Source: Demequina sediminis (GTDB taxonomy: Bacteria; Actinomycetota; Actinomycetes; Actinomycetales; Demequinaceae). Taken from it: a DNA stretch of 64,000 nucleotides. This document shows, piece after piece, positions 45,391-55,240 of this stretch. The position numbers and the translations under genes were made by a program. The notes beneath the pieces were generated by a model that saw only the letters and a program-made list of their open reading frames with translations, made no database searches and had not been told where the DNA came from. The stretch lies in assembly GCF_030296675.1 (NCBI RefSeq), contig NZ_AP027736.1:2232001-2296000 (forward strand). The letters are read 5' to 3'. How positions within the stretch are numbered: position 1 is the stretch's first letter; each line of letters starts with the position of its first letter.

Positions 45391-46164
45391 ATGACCAGCG
45401 AAGTGAACATCCCGGGCGCAGCGCCTTCCGTGCCGCTGCTGCGCCGTTGGGAGACCGCGAGCCTTGGCAGCGTGTGGCGCCGCCCGGGCGACTGGTTCAC
45501 GCCCGCGGCCGAGGCCCTGGCCGAGGCGCTCGAGGGTCGCCTCGACACGGCTCCGTCGGCCTACCGGCTCGGACAGGCGCGCGCCATGGCGGGCGTGGGC
45601 ATCACCGAGGCCATCGATGACATGGCCGTCCTCTTCCGTGCCGCCGGCTTCGAGGCCGCTCCCATTCGCTCGATTCGCGCGCTGTGCGAGGGGTGGACCG
45701 AGGGCGAGGCCACGCAGCGCGTGGTGCCGGTGATGAACGATCCGGAGTCCGGCCTGGGCTCGATGGACTACCTGGTCGCGCGGCTCGGCGAACTCTACGG
45801 CGCCGTGGAGCGCGACGGCGGCGCGGTCAGCACCTCGTATGCGCTGGTCCTGGTCGACGTGGCCGCCGCGGACACCGACCCGTGGCACCGCATGGCGCGC
45901 AACGCCGCGATCGGCCAGTCGCTTCAGGACGCGTACGGCAAGGGTCACCCGATGGCCCGCCTCGCCGACGGTCTCTACGCGGTGCTCATCGCTCGCGGAC
46001 CCGACATGGGCCGCGGCGTGGCGGATCTCCGCGATCACATCTCCCGGCGCGCGGTTCAGATGCGCGTCGGCAACCTCATGCGGCAACCTCCGCGGGTGTG
46101 GATCGAGACACTTCCCGATCTCCACGACTACGCCGTGGAACTCGTGGAGTCGCTGCAGAGATGA
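45391..46164 (+). CDS. hypothetical protein with degenerate GGDEF-like domain
   Basis: A 257-residue soluble protein. Residues about 140-240 (YALVLVDVAAADTDPWHRMA ... GKGHPMARLADGLYAVLIAR) follow the strand-helix pattern of GGDEF domains, with ARLADGLYAVLI at the place of RLGGDEFAVLL; the catalytic GGDEF residues are missing, so cyclase activity is unlikely. The N-terminal half (about 1-110) is helical and unassigned. ATG 45391 is preceded by ATAGGGC only. It is divergent from the ECF fusion gene, with a GGAA-N18-CGTC element between them. Confidence 0.55.
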   Translation: MTSEVNIPGAAPSVPLLRRWETASLGSVWRRPGDWFTPAAEALAEALEGRLDTAPSAYRLGQARAMAGVGITEAIDDMAVLFRAAGFEAAPIRSIRALCEGWTEGEATQRVVPVMNDPESGLGSMDYLVARLGELYGAVERDGGAVSTSYALVLVDVAAADTDPWHRMARNAAIGQSLQDAYGKGHPMARLADGLYAVLIARGPDMGRGVADLRDHISRRAVQMRVGNLMRQPPRVWIETLPDLHDYAVELVESLQR

Positions 46165-46253
46165 GGGGCGATGGGCCGGCACCGAGCTGAGGGCGGTGTC
46201 GGCCCTTCGTCGTCTCACCTGGTCGACGGGGCAGCGGACCTGTTCGCGTGACT

Positions 46254-46279
46254 GTGAAGGTTAACCCTTCACCTATTAT
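46254..46279 (+). promoter_or_regulatory. TetR-type operator and -10 of a leaderless tetR gene
   Basis: gtgaaggttaacccttcac (46254-46272) is a 19-bp near-perfect palindrome. It is followed at once by TATTAT (46274-46279), a good -10 whose start point falls on or next to ATG 46287. The mRNA is therefore probably leaderless and autorepressed. Confidence 0.7.
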
Positions 46280-46286
46280 TTTCCCT

Positions 46287-46888
46287 ATGACCGAATCCCC
46301 CTCGCCGACCTTCGGTCACGACTGCTCGACAGCGCGATCGCCATCGTCGAGGCGCAGGGCACCGCTGGCCTCACGGTCCGCGCGGTCGCCAAGGCCGCGG
46401 GGTGCTCGACCATGGGCGTCTACACGCACTTCAGCGGCAAGTCGGGCCTCATCGACGCGGTCGTCGAGGCAGGATTCGACTCTCTCGATGCCGCGCTCGA
46501 CCGTGCGTTCGAGGACGGCGGCGGCGGCCGCGACGGCCTCATCGCGACCGGACTCGCGTACCGGACGTGGGCGCTCGAACACGCGCCCCAGTTCCACACG
46601 ATGTTCGTGCCTGCCGTGGCGGGCCACCAGCCCTCGGACACGACCCGCGACCGGACGTGGGACTCGTTCTTCGCCCACCGTGCACGCGTCGCGGCCGCGC
46701 TGGACAGCGCCGATGCCGACCCCACGGCGTGGCACGAGGCGGCGGCTCGCATGTGGGCCACCTTGCATGGTCATGTGAGCCTCGAGTTGCTGCGGCGCAC
46801 GCACGCGATGAGCGACGAGCCCTTCTCCGACTACGCCGCGGCGGTCGACGTCGCGCTCGCGGTCGACGCCCGCGGGGTCGCGAACTAG
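46287..46888 (+). CDS. TetR-family regulator (one-base undercall near 46297)
   Basis: A roughly 200-residue regulator. With one C restored in the run 46297-46301 the N-terminus reads MTESPLADLRSRLLDSAIAI, leading into the HTH VRAVAKAAGCSTMGVYTHFS, a canonical TetR DNA-binding domain (about 10-57). The C-terminal ligand domain contains TGLAYRTWALEHAPQFHTMF and WATLHGHVSLEL, as in the TetR_C_WHG group. It lies directly behind its own palindrome with no leader. The stop overlaps the convergent hspR stop. Targets are unknown; no transporter is adjacent. Confidence 0.88.
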
Positions 46889-47298
46889 GTTCGCCTGCCC
46901 GTCCAGACCACGACCGCGCGGCCCTCGTCGCGCCGCGCCCGGCGCCCGCGTTCGACGATCACGACGTTGCCGGTGGGACCGGTCGTGAAGACGCGCGATC
47001 CGGTATCCGCGCGCGGACGCAGGCGCTCGACCTCGTGCTCGAGCTGTTGCACGCGGCGCGTGAGGGTGAGGATGCGCGCGATGCCGGCCAGGTTGATGCC
47101 CTCCTCCTGGCTCATCCGCTGCACCTCGCGCAGCACGGCCACGTCACGGAGCGAGTACCTGCGGCCGCCGCCTGGCCGCCTGCGCGGCACCACCAGGCCG
47201 AGCCGGTCGTATTGACGCAAGGTTTGCGCGTGCATTCCGGCCAGCTCCGCGGCAGCGGAGATGAGGAACACTGGCTCGTCAACGTCTGGCTGCTCCAC
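46885..47298 (-). CDS. hspR: heat-shock repressor HspR (MerR family)
   Basis: A 137-residue MerR-type regulator. The HTH reads ISAAAELAGMHAQTLRQYDRLGLVVPRR, with RRYSLRDVAVLREVQRMSQEEGINLAGI, the distinct HspR wing and helix. A leucine-rich coiled coil (RVQQLEHEVERLRP) follows. HspR binds HAIR operators with DnaK as co-repressor. GTG 47298 is chosen because AAGGAGG lies just upstream. It is the last gene of dnaK-grpE-dnaJ-hspR, so it closes a feedback loop at the two HAIR sites near 50.95 kb. Confidence 0.94.
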   Translation of the reverse strand: MEQPDVDEPVFLISAAAELAGMHAQTLRQYDRLGLVVPRRRPGGGRRYSLRDVAVLREVQRMSQEEGINLAGIARILTLTRRVQQLEHEVERLRPRADTGSRVFTTGPTGNVVIVERGRRARRDEGRAVVVWTGRRT

Positions 47299-47344
47299 CG
47301 TGCACCTCCTTCGCGCCCACGCTAGCGGGCATCGTTCCTGCTTC

Positions 47345-48310
47345 CTACCTGGTCGCGTCGCGGTACAGGTCTGCGCGCGGGTCCTCGCCCGACGTGGCCT
47401 CCCTGAGTGCCTCAACCGCGCGCTTCGCTTCTCGCGAGAGCTTCCTGGGCACGGCGACCTCGACGGTGACTAGCAGATCGCCGGTGCCCTTCTTCGACGT
47501 CAGGCCGCGCCCCTTGACGCGTAGGGTCGTCCCCGACTGCGTTCCGCCCGGCACCTTGACGCGGACCTTCTCGCCGGTGAGCGTCGGCACGTCTACCTGG
47601 GCACCCAGGGCGGCCTCGTCGAACCGCACGGGCAGCTTGACCCTGAGGTTCAGGCCGTCGGCGGTGAAGACCGGGTGGGGCTGGACGTGCACCGTCAGCA
47701 GCAGGTCGCCCGGCGGGCCGCCGTTGCCGCCCGGCCGGCCCTTGCCCGCCACACGGATGCGCTGGCCGTCCTTGACCCCGACGGGCAGTCGCGTCGAGAC
47801 GCGGCTGCCGTCGAGACCCAACTGGACGGTGGCGCCCTCCGCGGCCTGGCGGAAGGACACCTCAACCGCGGCGGCGAGGTCGCTGCCCTTCTGCGGTCCA
47901 CGCGCACGGCCCCCGCCGAACATCCCTCCCAGGATGTCCTCGAAGCCCCCGCGCCTCCCGTCTGGAAGCGGACGTTGCCGCCTCCGGGGTACGCGCCGCC
48001 GCCGAACATCCCTCCCAAGATGTCCTCGAAGCCCCCGTGCCGCCGCCTCCACCGGCCTGGAAGCGCGCGCCCCCGCGCCCATGGCGCGGATCGCGTCGTA
48101 CTGCTTGCGCTGCTCGGGGTCGGACAGCACGGCATACGCCTCGCCCACGTCCTTGAAGCGGCGCTCGGAGGCGGCGTCGCCGGGGTTGCGGTCAGGGTGA
48201 AGGTCCTTCGCGAGCTTGCGATAGGCCTTCTTGACCTCGTCCGGGCCGGCGTCCTTGGAGACGCCGAGCGTCGCGTAGAAGTCCTTGGTGAACCAGTCCT
48301 GGCTCGTCAT
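47345..48310 (-). CDS. dnaJ: DnaJ co-chaperone without zinc finger (three undercalls)
   Basis: A roughly 322-residue J-protein. The J domain ([23 protein letters not shown] in [11 protein letters not shown]) stimulates DnaK ATPase. A Gly/Phe-rich linker follows, then the substrate-binding C-terminal domains ([26 protein letters not shown]-like stretch). No CxxCxGxG zinc repeats exist, so it is of the CbpA/DnaJ2 type. As printed the linker runs through three frames; one base each at 48070-48074, 48032-48036 and 47946-47950 restores a single frame. The linker contains an internal duplication. It lies 22 bases downstream of grpE. Confidence 0.9.
   Translation of the reverse strand: MTSQDWFTKDFYATLGVSKDAGPDEVKKAYRKLAKDLHPDRNPGDAASERRFKDVGEAYAVLSDPEQRKQYDAIRAMGAGARASRPVEAAARGLRGHLGRDVRRRRVPRRRQRPLPDGRRGGFEDILGGMFGGGRARGPQKGSDLAAAVEVSFRQAAEGATVQLGLDGSRVSTRLPVGVKDGQRIRVAGKGRPGGNGGPPGDLLLTVHVQPHPVFTADGLNLRVKLPVRFDEAALGAQVDVPTLTGEKVRVKVPGGTQSGTTLRVKGRGLTSKKGTGDLLVTVEVAVPRKLSREAKRAVEALREATSGEDPRADLYRDATR
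47913..48036. repeat. duplicated 38-bp segment in the dnaJ G/F linker
   Basis: 47913-47950 and 47999-48036 are identical in 37 of 38 bases. Each encodes [13 protein letters not shown]. Together with flanking RFQ-GG motifs this makes a repeat unit of about 29 residues present twice. Confidence 0.85.
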
Positions 48311-48332
48311 GGCGCCTCCTTTCGGCTGGTGG

Positions 48333-48923
48333 TTACTCGGGCTGGGCGACGATCACACGCGCCGGGCGGACGATGCGCTCGCCCACCTTGTGGCCCGGCT
48401 GTGCGACGTGCTGGATGGTCGGCTCGGTGACCTCGGTGCTGGGCTGCGACATGAGGGCCTCGTGCAGCTGCGGGTCGAACCCGTCGCCGGGTGCGCCGAA
48501 CGAGGACCAGCCGAGCCGGCCGAGGGTCGACTCGAGCTTGTCCGCGATGGCCGCGAACGGGCCCTCGGCCAGGTCGCCGTGCTCGCGTGCCGCGGCGAGG
48601 TCGTCGAGCACGGGGATGAGCGCCTCGATCGCCTTCGCGGTCGCGTTGATCGCGATGAGCTCGCGGTCTCGGTCGACCCGCTTGCGGTAGTTGACGTACT
48701 CGGCCTGGAGCCGCTGAAGGTCGGCGAGGTGCTCCGCCGCCTTGGCGTAGGCCGCGTCGAGCGCGTCGTCCGCACCGGCCTCGTCCGTGCTGAGGTCGTC
48801 GATGCCGTCGCGGTTCTCGTCGAGGAACGATGCCCCGGAGAGGTTCGCGGCGGCGTCGGCGAGGATGCGCTCGGCCTCGGCCTCGGCGCCCTCGTCGGGG
48901 GTGGGGTTCTGGTTGTCGGTCAT
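48333..48923 (-). CDS. grpE: nucleotide exchange factor GrpE
   Basis: A 196-residue protein that releases ADP from DnaK. A disordered acidic N-terminus and a long coiled coil (about 50-110, [20 protein letters not shown]) are followed by the beta-rich head with [25 protein letters not shown] and the terminal [18 protein letters not shown]. Length and order fit. It sits 79 bases after dnaK and directly before dnaJ in the same operon. Confidence 0.95.
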   Translation of the reverse strand: MTDNQNPTPDEGAEAEAERILADAAANLSGASFLDENRDGIDDLSTDEAGADDALDAAYAKAAEHLADLQRLQAEYVNYRKRVDRDRELIAINATAKAIEALIPVLDDLAAAREHGDLAEGPFAAIADKLESTLGRLGWSSFGAPGDGFDPQLHEALMSQPSTEVTEPTIQHVAQPGHKVGERIVRPARVIVAQPE

Positions 48924-49002
48924 GGCTGCCCTTCCGTGAAGCGGCGAGGGCGGGCGGCGGCCCGGTGCACATGGTGCACGGCCCGCACGCCCGCCATCGT
49001 CC

Positions 49003-50871
<1,869 letters not shown>

Positions 50872-50923
50872 GGTGTTCTTCCTCCAGTCGCGGCCGTTGC
50901 CGCGTGATCGACTTCGCTCGGGA

Positions 50924-50944
50924 CTTGAGCGACCAACACTCAAC
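50924..50944 (-). promoter_or_regulatory. HAIR operator 1
   Basis: CTTGAGC-N7-ACTCAAC matches the HspR-associated inverted repeat CTTGAGT-N7-ACTCAAG with two changes. It overlaps the -10 and start point of dnaK. Confidence 0.9.
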
Positions 50945-50971
50945 TTACGGCGGGCGCGCAAATCGTGTCAA
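50942..50971 (-). promoter_or_regulatory. dnaK promoter
   Basis: Minus-strand TTGACA (50966-50971) and TAAGTT (50942-50947), 18 bases apart. It lies between the two HAIR operators and gives a leader of about 60 bases. Confidence 0.7.
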
Positions 50972-50986
50972 GCGGAACGAGGCAAA

Positions 50987-51007
50987 GTTGAGCGAACTCT
51001 GCTCAAG
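50987..51007 (-). promoter_or_regulatory. HAIR operator 2
   Basis: On the minus strand CTTGAGC-N7-GCTCAAC, a second HspR site upstream of the -35, 63 bases from the first. Confidence 0.85.
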
Positions 51008-51087
51008 TTCCGAGAATTCGCTTGCTCGCTCACGCCGGTGCCGCCCGACACTCGACTGGCCCCGGCCGTGGTCCCTAGGCTCGCGTC

Positions 51088-51570
51088 ATGATCCCCGCTT
51101 CCGCGCTCGCCGCCGCCCGCGCACACTTTGCCGCCAAGCTCGCGCATGAGACCGACGTCTCCGACGTGCACGCGGCGCTCGAGTCTGGCGCCCCCGGCTT
51201 CGTGCTGATCGACACGCGCAGCGCCGAGGCATGGGAGCAGGGGCACGCGCGCGGCGCAGTGCACCTGCCGAAGCCGGACATGGCGGCGCGGATCCCGGCC
51301 GACTACCCCGCAGGCACCCGGTTCGTCGTGTACTGCTGGGGGCCAGGATGCAACGGCGCCACGCGCGCCGGCCTCATCATCACGGAGCTGGGCTACGAGG
51401 TCCGCGAGATGATCGGCGGCTTCGAGTATTGGGCGCGCGAGGGATTCCCCGTGGATCGCGTCGAGCGCGACGCGGCAGGGGCCTCGACCACGGTCGACGC
51501 GACTCTTCCCGTCGACCCTCTCACCGCGCCGGTGCCGGTGGCGGGCGTGCGCATCGCGTGCGACTGCTGA
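51088..51570 (+). CDS. rhodanese-like sulfurtransferase domain protein
   Basis: A 160-residue single-domain rhodanese. The fold shows FVLIDTRSAEAWEQGHARGAVHLP, then the active-site loop VVYCWGPGCNGATRAG, in which the first Cys (about residue 83) would carry the persulfide, and GYEVREMIGGFEYWAREGFP. A C-terminal tail ends IACDC. There is no signal peptide. ATG 51088 follows a weak ribosome site. It is divergent from dnaK and converges on thiQ. The physiological sulfur acceptor is unknown. Confidence 0.88.
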   Translation: MIPASALAAARAHFAAKLAHETDVSDVHAALESGAPGFVLIDTRSAEAWEQGHARGAVHLPKPDMAARIPADYPAGTRFVVYCWGPGCNGATRAGLIITELGYEVREMIGGFEYWAREGFPVDRVERDAAGASTTVDATLPVDPLTAPVPVAGVRIACDC

Positions 51571-51610
51571 GGCCGCGCCTCGACACGCGACTCTCGGCGC
51601 AACCGCGCGC

Positions 51611-52274
51611 CTACAGGAGGTGCCCGTCGCTCATCCGCAGCACGCGGTGCGCCATGACCTGCGCCTCTGCGGGATCGTGCGTCACCACCAGGCCCGTGGT
51701 TCCCTCGGCGTGCAGGATGTCGCGCACCTCGACGGCGAGTCGCGCGCGCAGGTTCGCGTCGAGGGAGGACAGCGGCTCGTCGAGCGCGAGCAGGCGGGGC
51801 CGCGGTGCGAGCGAGCGCGCGAGCGCCACCCGCTGACGCTGGCCTCCCGAGAGTTCCGTCACGCCGCGATCCCCGAGGCCGGCGAGGCCGACCATGTCCA
51901 GGAGGTCGGCGACGCGTGCGGTCCGTGCGGCGCGCCCCATCCCGGCCATCTCGAGGCCGAACGCGATGTTCGCCCCCACGCTGAGGTGCGGGAAGAGCTG
52001 TCCGTCCTGGAAGACCAGCCCGAAGCCGCGGCGGTGGACCGGCATGCGCGTGAGGTCCTCGCCGTCCCACGCGACGCTTCCCCCGCGGGCTCGATCACGC
52101 CCACCACGGCACTGAGCAGGGAGGACTTTCCGCACCCCGAGGGGCCCAGCAGTGCCACCACCTCGCCGGTCGAGATCGTGAGATCGACACCCCGCACCGC
52201 CTCGACGGGGGGCTGACCGGGGTAGACCACGCGCAGGCCGCGGACCTCGAGGCCCGTTCGGGGGCGCTGTTCAT
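51611..52274 (-). CDS. thiQ: thiamine ABC transporter ATPase (two undercalls)
   Basis: A roughly 221-residue ATPase: Walker A GPSGCGKSSLLSA, Q-loop FQDGQLFPHLSV, signature LSGGQRQRVALARS, Walker B LLALDEPLSSLD. ATG 52274 overlaps the thiP stop as ATGA. The frame from that ATG requires one base in the run 52260-52264 (giving MNSAPRTGLEVRGLRVVYPG) and one more at 52080-52084 (EPAGGSVAWDGEDL). It is last of three genes behind a TPP riboswitch and powers thiamine or thiamine phosphate import. Confidence 0.87.
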
Positions 52275-53911
52275 AGCTCCGCTCCCACGGTGGTGCGCAG
52301 GCGCTCCGATGCGAGCATGACTGCCGCCGTCACGGCGGCCAACAGGACCGATGCGGCAAAGGCCATTCCTACATTCTCCAGTCCTGGTCGTGACAGCAGG
52401 CGACCGATCGCGGTCGGAAGCGTGGGCCGGTCGGGGCGGGCGACAAACGCGGTGGCGCCAAACTCACCCATCGCGATCGCGAAGGCAAACGCGACCGATG
52501 CCCCGGTGGCCGAGCGCAGCAGCGGCGCGTCGACGCGCAGCCACACCCGCCAGGGGCTCGCGCCCAGCGTGGCGGCGGCGGCGCGCAGGCCGGGGTCGAT
52601 CGCGCGCGCCGCGGGCACCAGCGCGCGCACCATGAGCGGCAGCGCGACCATCGCCTGCGCGATGGGCACCAGCCACCACGAGGCGCGCAGGTCGACGCCC
52701 AGCACGTTGCGGTTCAGCGTGAGCAGCAGGCCAAGGCCGACCACGACCGCCGAGACGCCCAAGGGCAGCATCACGAGCGCCTCGAGCAATCCCGCGCGGC
52801 GCGTGCGCGCCGCGACCAGGTGCGCGGTCAGCACCCCGATCACGCCGGCGATCGCGGTCGCCACGACCGCGGAGACGAGCGAGTTCACGGCGGCTTCCCA
52901 CACCGGCACCGGCAGCGTCGACCGCGCGGGCGGCTCGCCAAATAGCGCCGCGTAGTGGTCGAGTCCGTAGCCGTCCGCGGTCCGCAGCGACCTCTCCACG
53001 AGCGCGTACACCGGGGCGGCGAGGAGCAGGAAGACCGGCGTGAGCGCGGCGGCGATTCCCACCCACTCCGCGCGCCGGGGCGCCCGCGCGCGCTCGACGG
53101 CGGTCGCCGCGCGACGCGGACGCACGCGCGCGCTCACCAGCAGCGCGAGCCCCACGAACACCACCTGGACCAGCGCGAGCACCGAGGCCGCACGCAGGTC
53201 GAGGAACTGGTTGACCTGGAGGTAGATCTCGGTCTCGACGGTGCGGATCCGGCTGCCGCCCAGGATCAGCACCAGCGCGAAGGAGGTCGAGCAGAACAGG
53301 AAGACCACCGCCGCGGCGGACGTGATCGCGGGACGCAAGGCGGGCATCGTCACCCTCCACCACGCCGTGGCGCGGCCAGCGCCCAGGGTGCGCGCGGCAT
53401 CGGCCATGCGCGGGGAGAGGGACTCCCACGCGCCGCCGACGATCCTCACGACCACAGAAACGTTGAAGAAGACCAGGGCGGCAACGATCGCGAGCGCGCT
53501 CTGGTCGAGTCCCCACGCGCCGAGCAGTCCCGAGCGCGACAGCAGGGCGGAGAAGGCGGCGGCGACCACGATGGTCGGCAGCACGAAGGGCACCGTGACC
53601 AGGGCGCGCACGGTGCGCGCGCCCCGCCAGCGGAAGCGGGACAGGGCCCATGCCGCGGGCAGGCCGAGGCCGAGTGAGCCCGCCGTGCCCGCGAGAGCGA
53701 GGCCCACGGTGGTGAGGATCGCGCGTACGGTGCGCTCGCGGGTGAGCACCTCGAGCGCAGCGGCGATGCCCGAACCGGTTCCCGCGTCCGCCTCGAGCAG
53801 GCCCCTCGCGAGCACCGCCCCCACCGGCCACAGGAAGAACAGGGTCAGGAACGCGACGGGCACGGCCGCGAGCACCCACCACAGGCGGGTGCTCGCGGCC
53901 GAGGGCGACAT
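52271..53911 (-). CDS. thiP: thiamine ABC transporter permease (fused double permease)
   Basis: A 546-residue inner-membrane protein with about twelve helices in two homologous halves, each with a binding-protein-dependent transport domain. EAA-like loops are ARTLGAGRATAWWRVTMPAL in the first half and AATLGASPWRVWLRVDAPLL in the second. This fused architecture occurs in ThiP and in AfuB/FbpB iron permeases; the upstream TPP riboswitch decides for thiamine. ATG 53911 lies 28 bases after thiB, and the stop overlaps thiQ. Confidence 0.9.
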   Translation of the reverse strand: MSPSAASTRLWWVLAAVPVAFLTLFFLWPVGAVLARGLLEADAGTGSGIAAALEVLTRERTVRAILTTVGLALAGTAGSLGLGLPAAWALSRFRWRGARTVRALVTVPFVLPTIVVAAAFSALLSRSGLLGAWGLDQSALAIVAALVFFNVSVVVRIVGGAWESLSPRMADAARTLGAGRATAWWRVTMPALRPAITSAAAVVFLFCSTSFALVLILGGSRIRTVETEIYLQVNQFLDLRAASVLALVQVVFVGLALLVSARVRPRRAATAVERARAPRRAEWVGIAAALTPVFLLLAAPVYALVERSLRTADGYGLDHYAALFGEPPARSTLPVPVWEAAVNSLVSAVVATAIAGVIGVLTAHLVAARTRRAGLLEALVMLPLGVSAVVVGLGLLLTLNRNVLGVDLRASWWLVPIAQAMVALPLMVRALVPAARAIDPGLRAAAATLGASPWRVWLRVDAPLLRSATGASVAFAFAIAMGEFGATAFVARPDRPTLPTAIGRLLSRPGLENVGMAFAASVLLAAVTAAVMLASERLRTTVGAEL

Positions 53912-53939
53912 CGCGGAGGGCTCGGGTGACGGGTCGCGG

Positions 53940-55034
53940 TCAGTCGAGGACCGTGGCCGTCCAGGCCTCGATCCACTGGTCGCGGTTCGCGTCGATCTCG
54001 GCGGGGTCGAGCGTGAGGGGCTCGTCGGCGAGCGGGGCGTACTGCGCCCACTCGGCGGGCACCTCGACGGACGTCGACACCGGGTAGACGTACATGTTCT
54101 CGGGCAGCGCGGCCTGGAACTCGTCGGACAGCATCCACTCGACGACGGCCTGTGCGCCAGCGGGGTTCTCGGCCCCCTCGAGGACGCCCGCGTACTCGAC
54201 CTGCCGGAAGCACGTGTCGAGCAGCGCCGCGGTCGTGGGCTCCCCGTCGATCACCTCGAACGGGGGCGAGGACGCGTAGCTCAGCACGATCGGGAAGTCG
54301 CCGCCGTAGTTGGGGGCGGAGAAGTCCGTGTAGTACGTGTCCGACCACGAGGACGTCACCCGCACCTCGTTGGCGCGCATGGCCTCCCACCAGCCCAGCC
54401 AGTCGTCGCCCAGCTCCGCGACGGTCGCCAGCATGAACGCGAGGCCGGGGGAGGAGGTCGCAGGGTTGGGGACGGAGACGAGTCCCGCGTACATCGGGTC
54501 GGCGAGGTCTCCCAGGCTGGTGGGAACCGGCAGTCCCTCCTCGAAGGGGGCGAGATCGTAGTTGAGGCACACGTCGGAGAAGTCGACCGCGGTGAGGAGG
54601 TCCTCAGCCCCCGGGATCGCGTACTCCGCCGCGTCGGCCGCCGCGGGCGCGGTCGGGGCGTACGAGGCGAGCACGCCGGCCTCGATCGCGCGCGACGCGA
54701 ACGTGTTGTCGACGCCGTAGACCACGTCGCCCAGCGGGGCGTCCTTGGTGAGCACCAGCTGGTTGACCAGGGTGCCCGCGTCGCCCGGCGCGGCGAACTC
54801 GACGTCGAGGCCCGAGGAAGCCTCGAAGTCCGCGAGGACGTCGTCCGGCACGGCGAAGCTGTCGTGGGTGACGACCGTGACGGTTCCCGTGGCGGCGGCG
54901 GGGGCCGTCGAGGCGTCCGTCGCGACGGGCGTCGGTGAGGACGATGCCTCGGTGTCGCCGCCGCCCGTGCAGGCGGCGAGTGCGAGGGTAGAGATGGTGA
55001 TGGCGGCCATGGCCGCGGTGCGTGAGTGACGCAT
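53940..55034 (-). CDS. thiB: thiamine-binding lipoprotein
   Basis: A 364-residue substrate-binding protein. The signal MRHSRTAAMAAITISTLALA ends in lipobox LAAC (Cys22). Mature motifs include VTVVTHDSFAVPDDVLADFE, GDVVYGVDNTFASRAI and VPTSLGDLADPMYAGL, typical of ThiB/TbpA. ATG 55034 is chosen by the signal peptide and the ribosome site GGGAGG just before it. That site can be paired with upstream CCUCC, a likely off-switch for the TPP riboswitch at 55065-55183. Confidence 0.92.
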   Translation of the reverse strand: MRHSRTAAMAAITISTLALAACTGGGDTEASSSPTPVATDASTAPAAATGTVTVVTHDSFAVPDDVLADFEASSGLDVEFAAPGDAGTLVNQLVLTKDAPLGDVVYGVDNTFASRAIEAGVLASYAPTAPAAADAAEYAIPGAEDLLTAVDFSDVCLNYDLAPFEEGLPVPTSLGDLADPMYAGLVSVPNPATSSPGLAFMLATVAELGDDWLGWWEAMRANEVRVTSSWSDTYYTDFSAPNYGGDFPIVLSYASSPPFEVIDGEPTTAALLDTCFRQVEYAGVLEGAENPAGAQAVVEWMLSDEFQAALPENMYVYPVSTSVEVPAEWAQYAPLADEPLTLDPAEIDANRDQWIEAWTATVLD

Positions 55035-55039
55035 GGTTT

Positions 55040-55055
55040 CCTCCCGGAAAGGAGG
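55040..55055 (-). promoter_or_regulatory. hairpin sequestering the thiB ribosome site
   Basis: On the mRNA CCTCC-TTTCC-GGGAGG can fold so that GGAGG, the thiB ribosome site, is base-paired. It sits between the TPP aptamer and the start codon, which suggests translational control. Confidence 0.6.
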
Positions 55056-55064
55056 GGACGAGAC

Positions 55065-55183
55065 TCGACTCCCTACGCCGGTGCGAGCCGGATCAGGTTC
55101 GAGGGTCTGCGGCGGTTCCGCACTCTCAGCGCCCTGGGCCCAGGCCGATGCGAGCATCGGCGATGGGAAGCGCTCCCCTGTCG
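55065..55183 (-). promoter_or_regulatory. TPP riboswitch
   Basis: Conserved elements on the minus strand are in order: GGGGAGCG at the 5' side, GCGCTGAGAGTGCGG (the CUGAGA core at 55124-55129), ACCCTCGAACCTGATCCGG (ACCUGAUC at 55091-55098) and GGCGTAGGGAGTCG at the 3' side. The order and spacing match the THI-box. It binds thiamine pyrophosphate and represses thiBPQ. Confidence 0.96.
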
Positions 55184-55240
55184 TGTCCCGTCAGAATAGC
55201 GCGGGTCCGCGACGCGGCGGTGACGCGAGGGGTGGTGGGG

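Noticed and set aside
51611-55034. Iron(III) ABC transporter (AfuABC/FbpABC) identity
   Set aside because: The protein architecture alone would allow it, but a clear TPP riboswitch precedes the operon.
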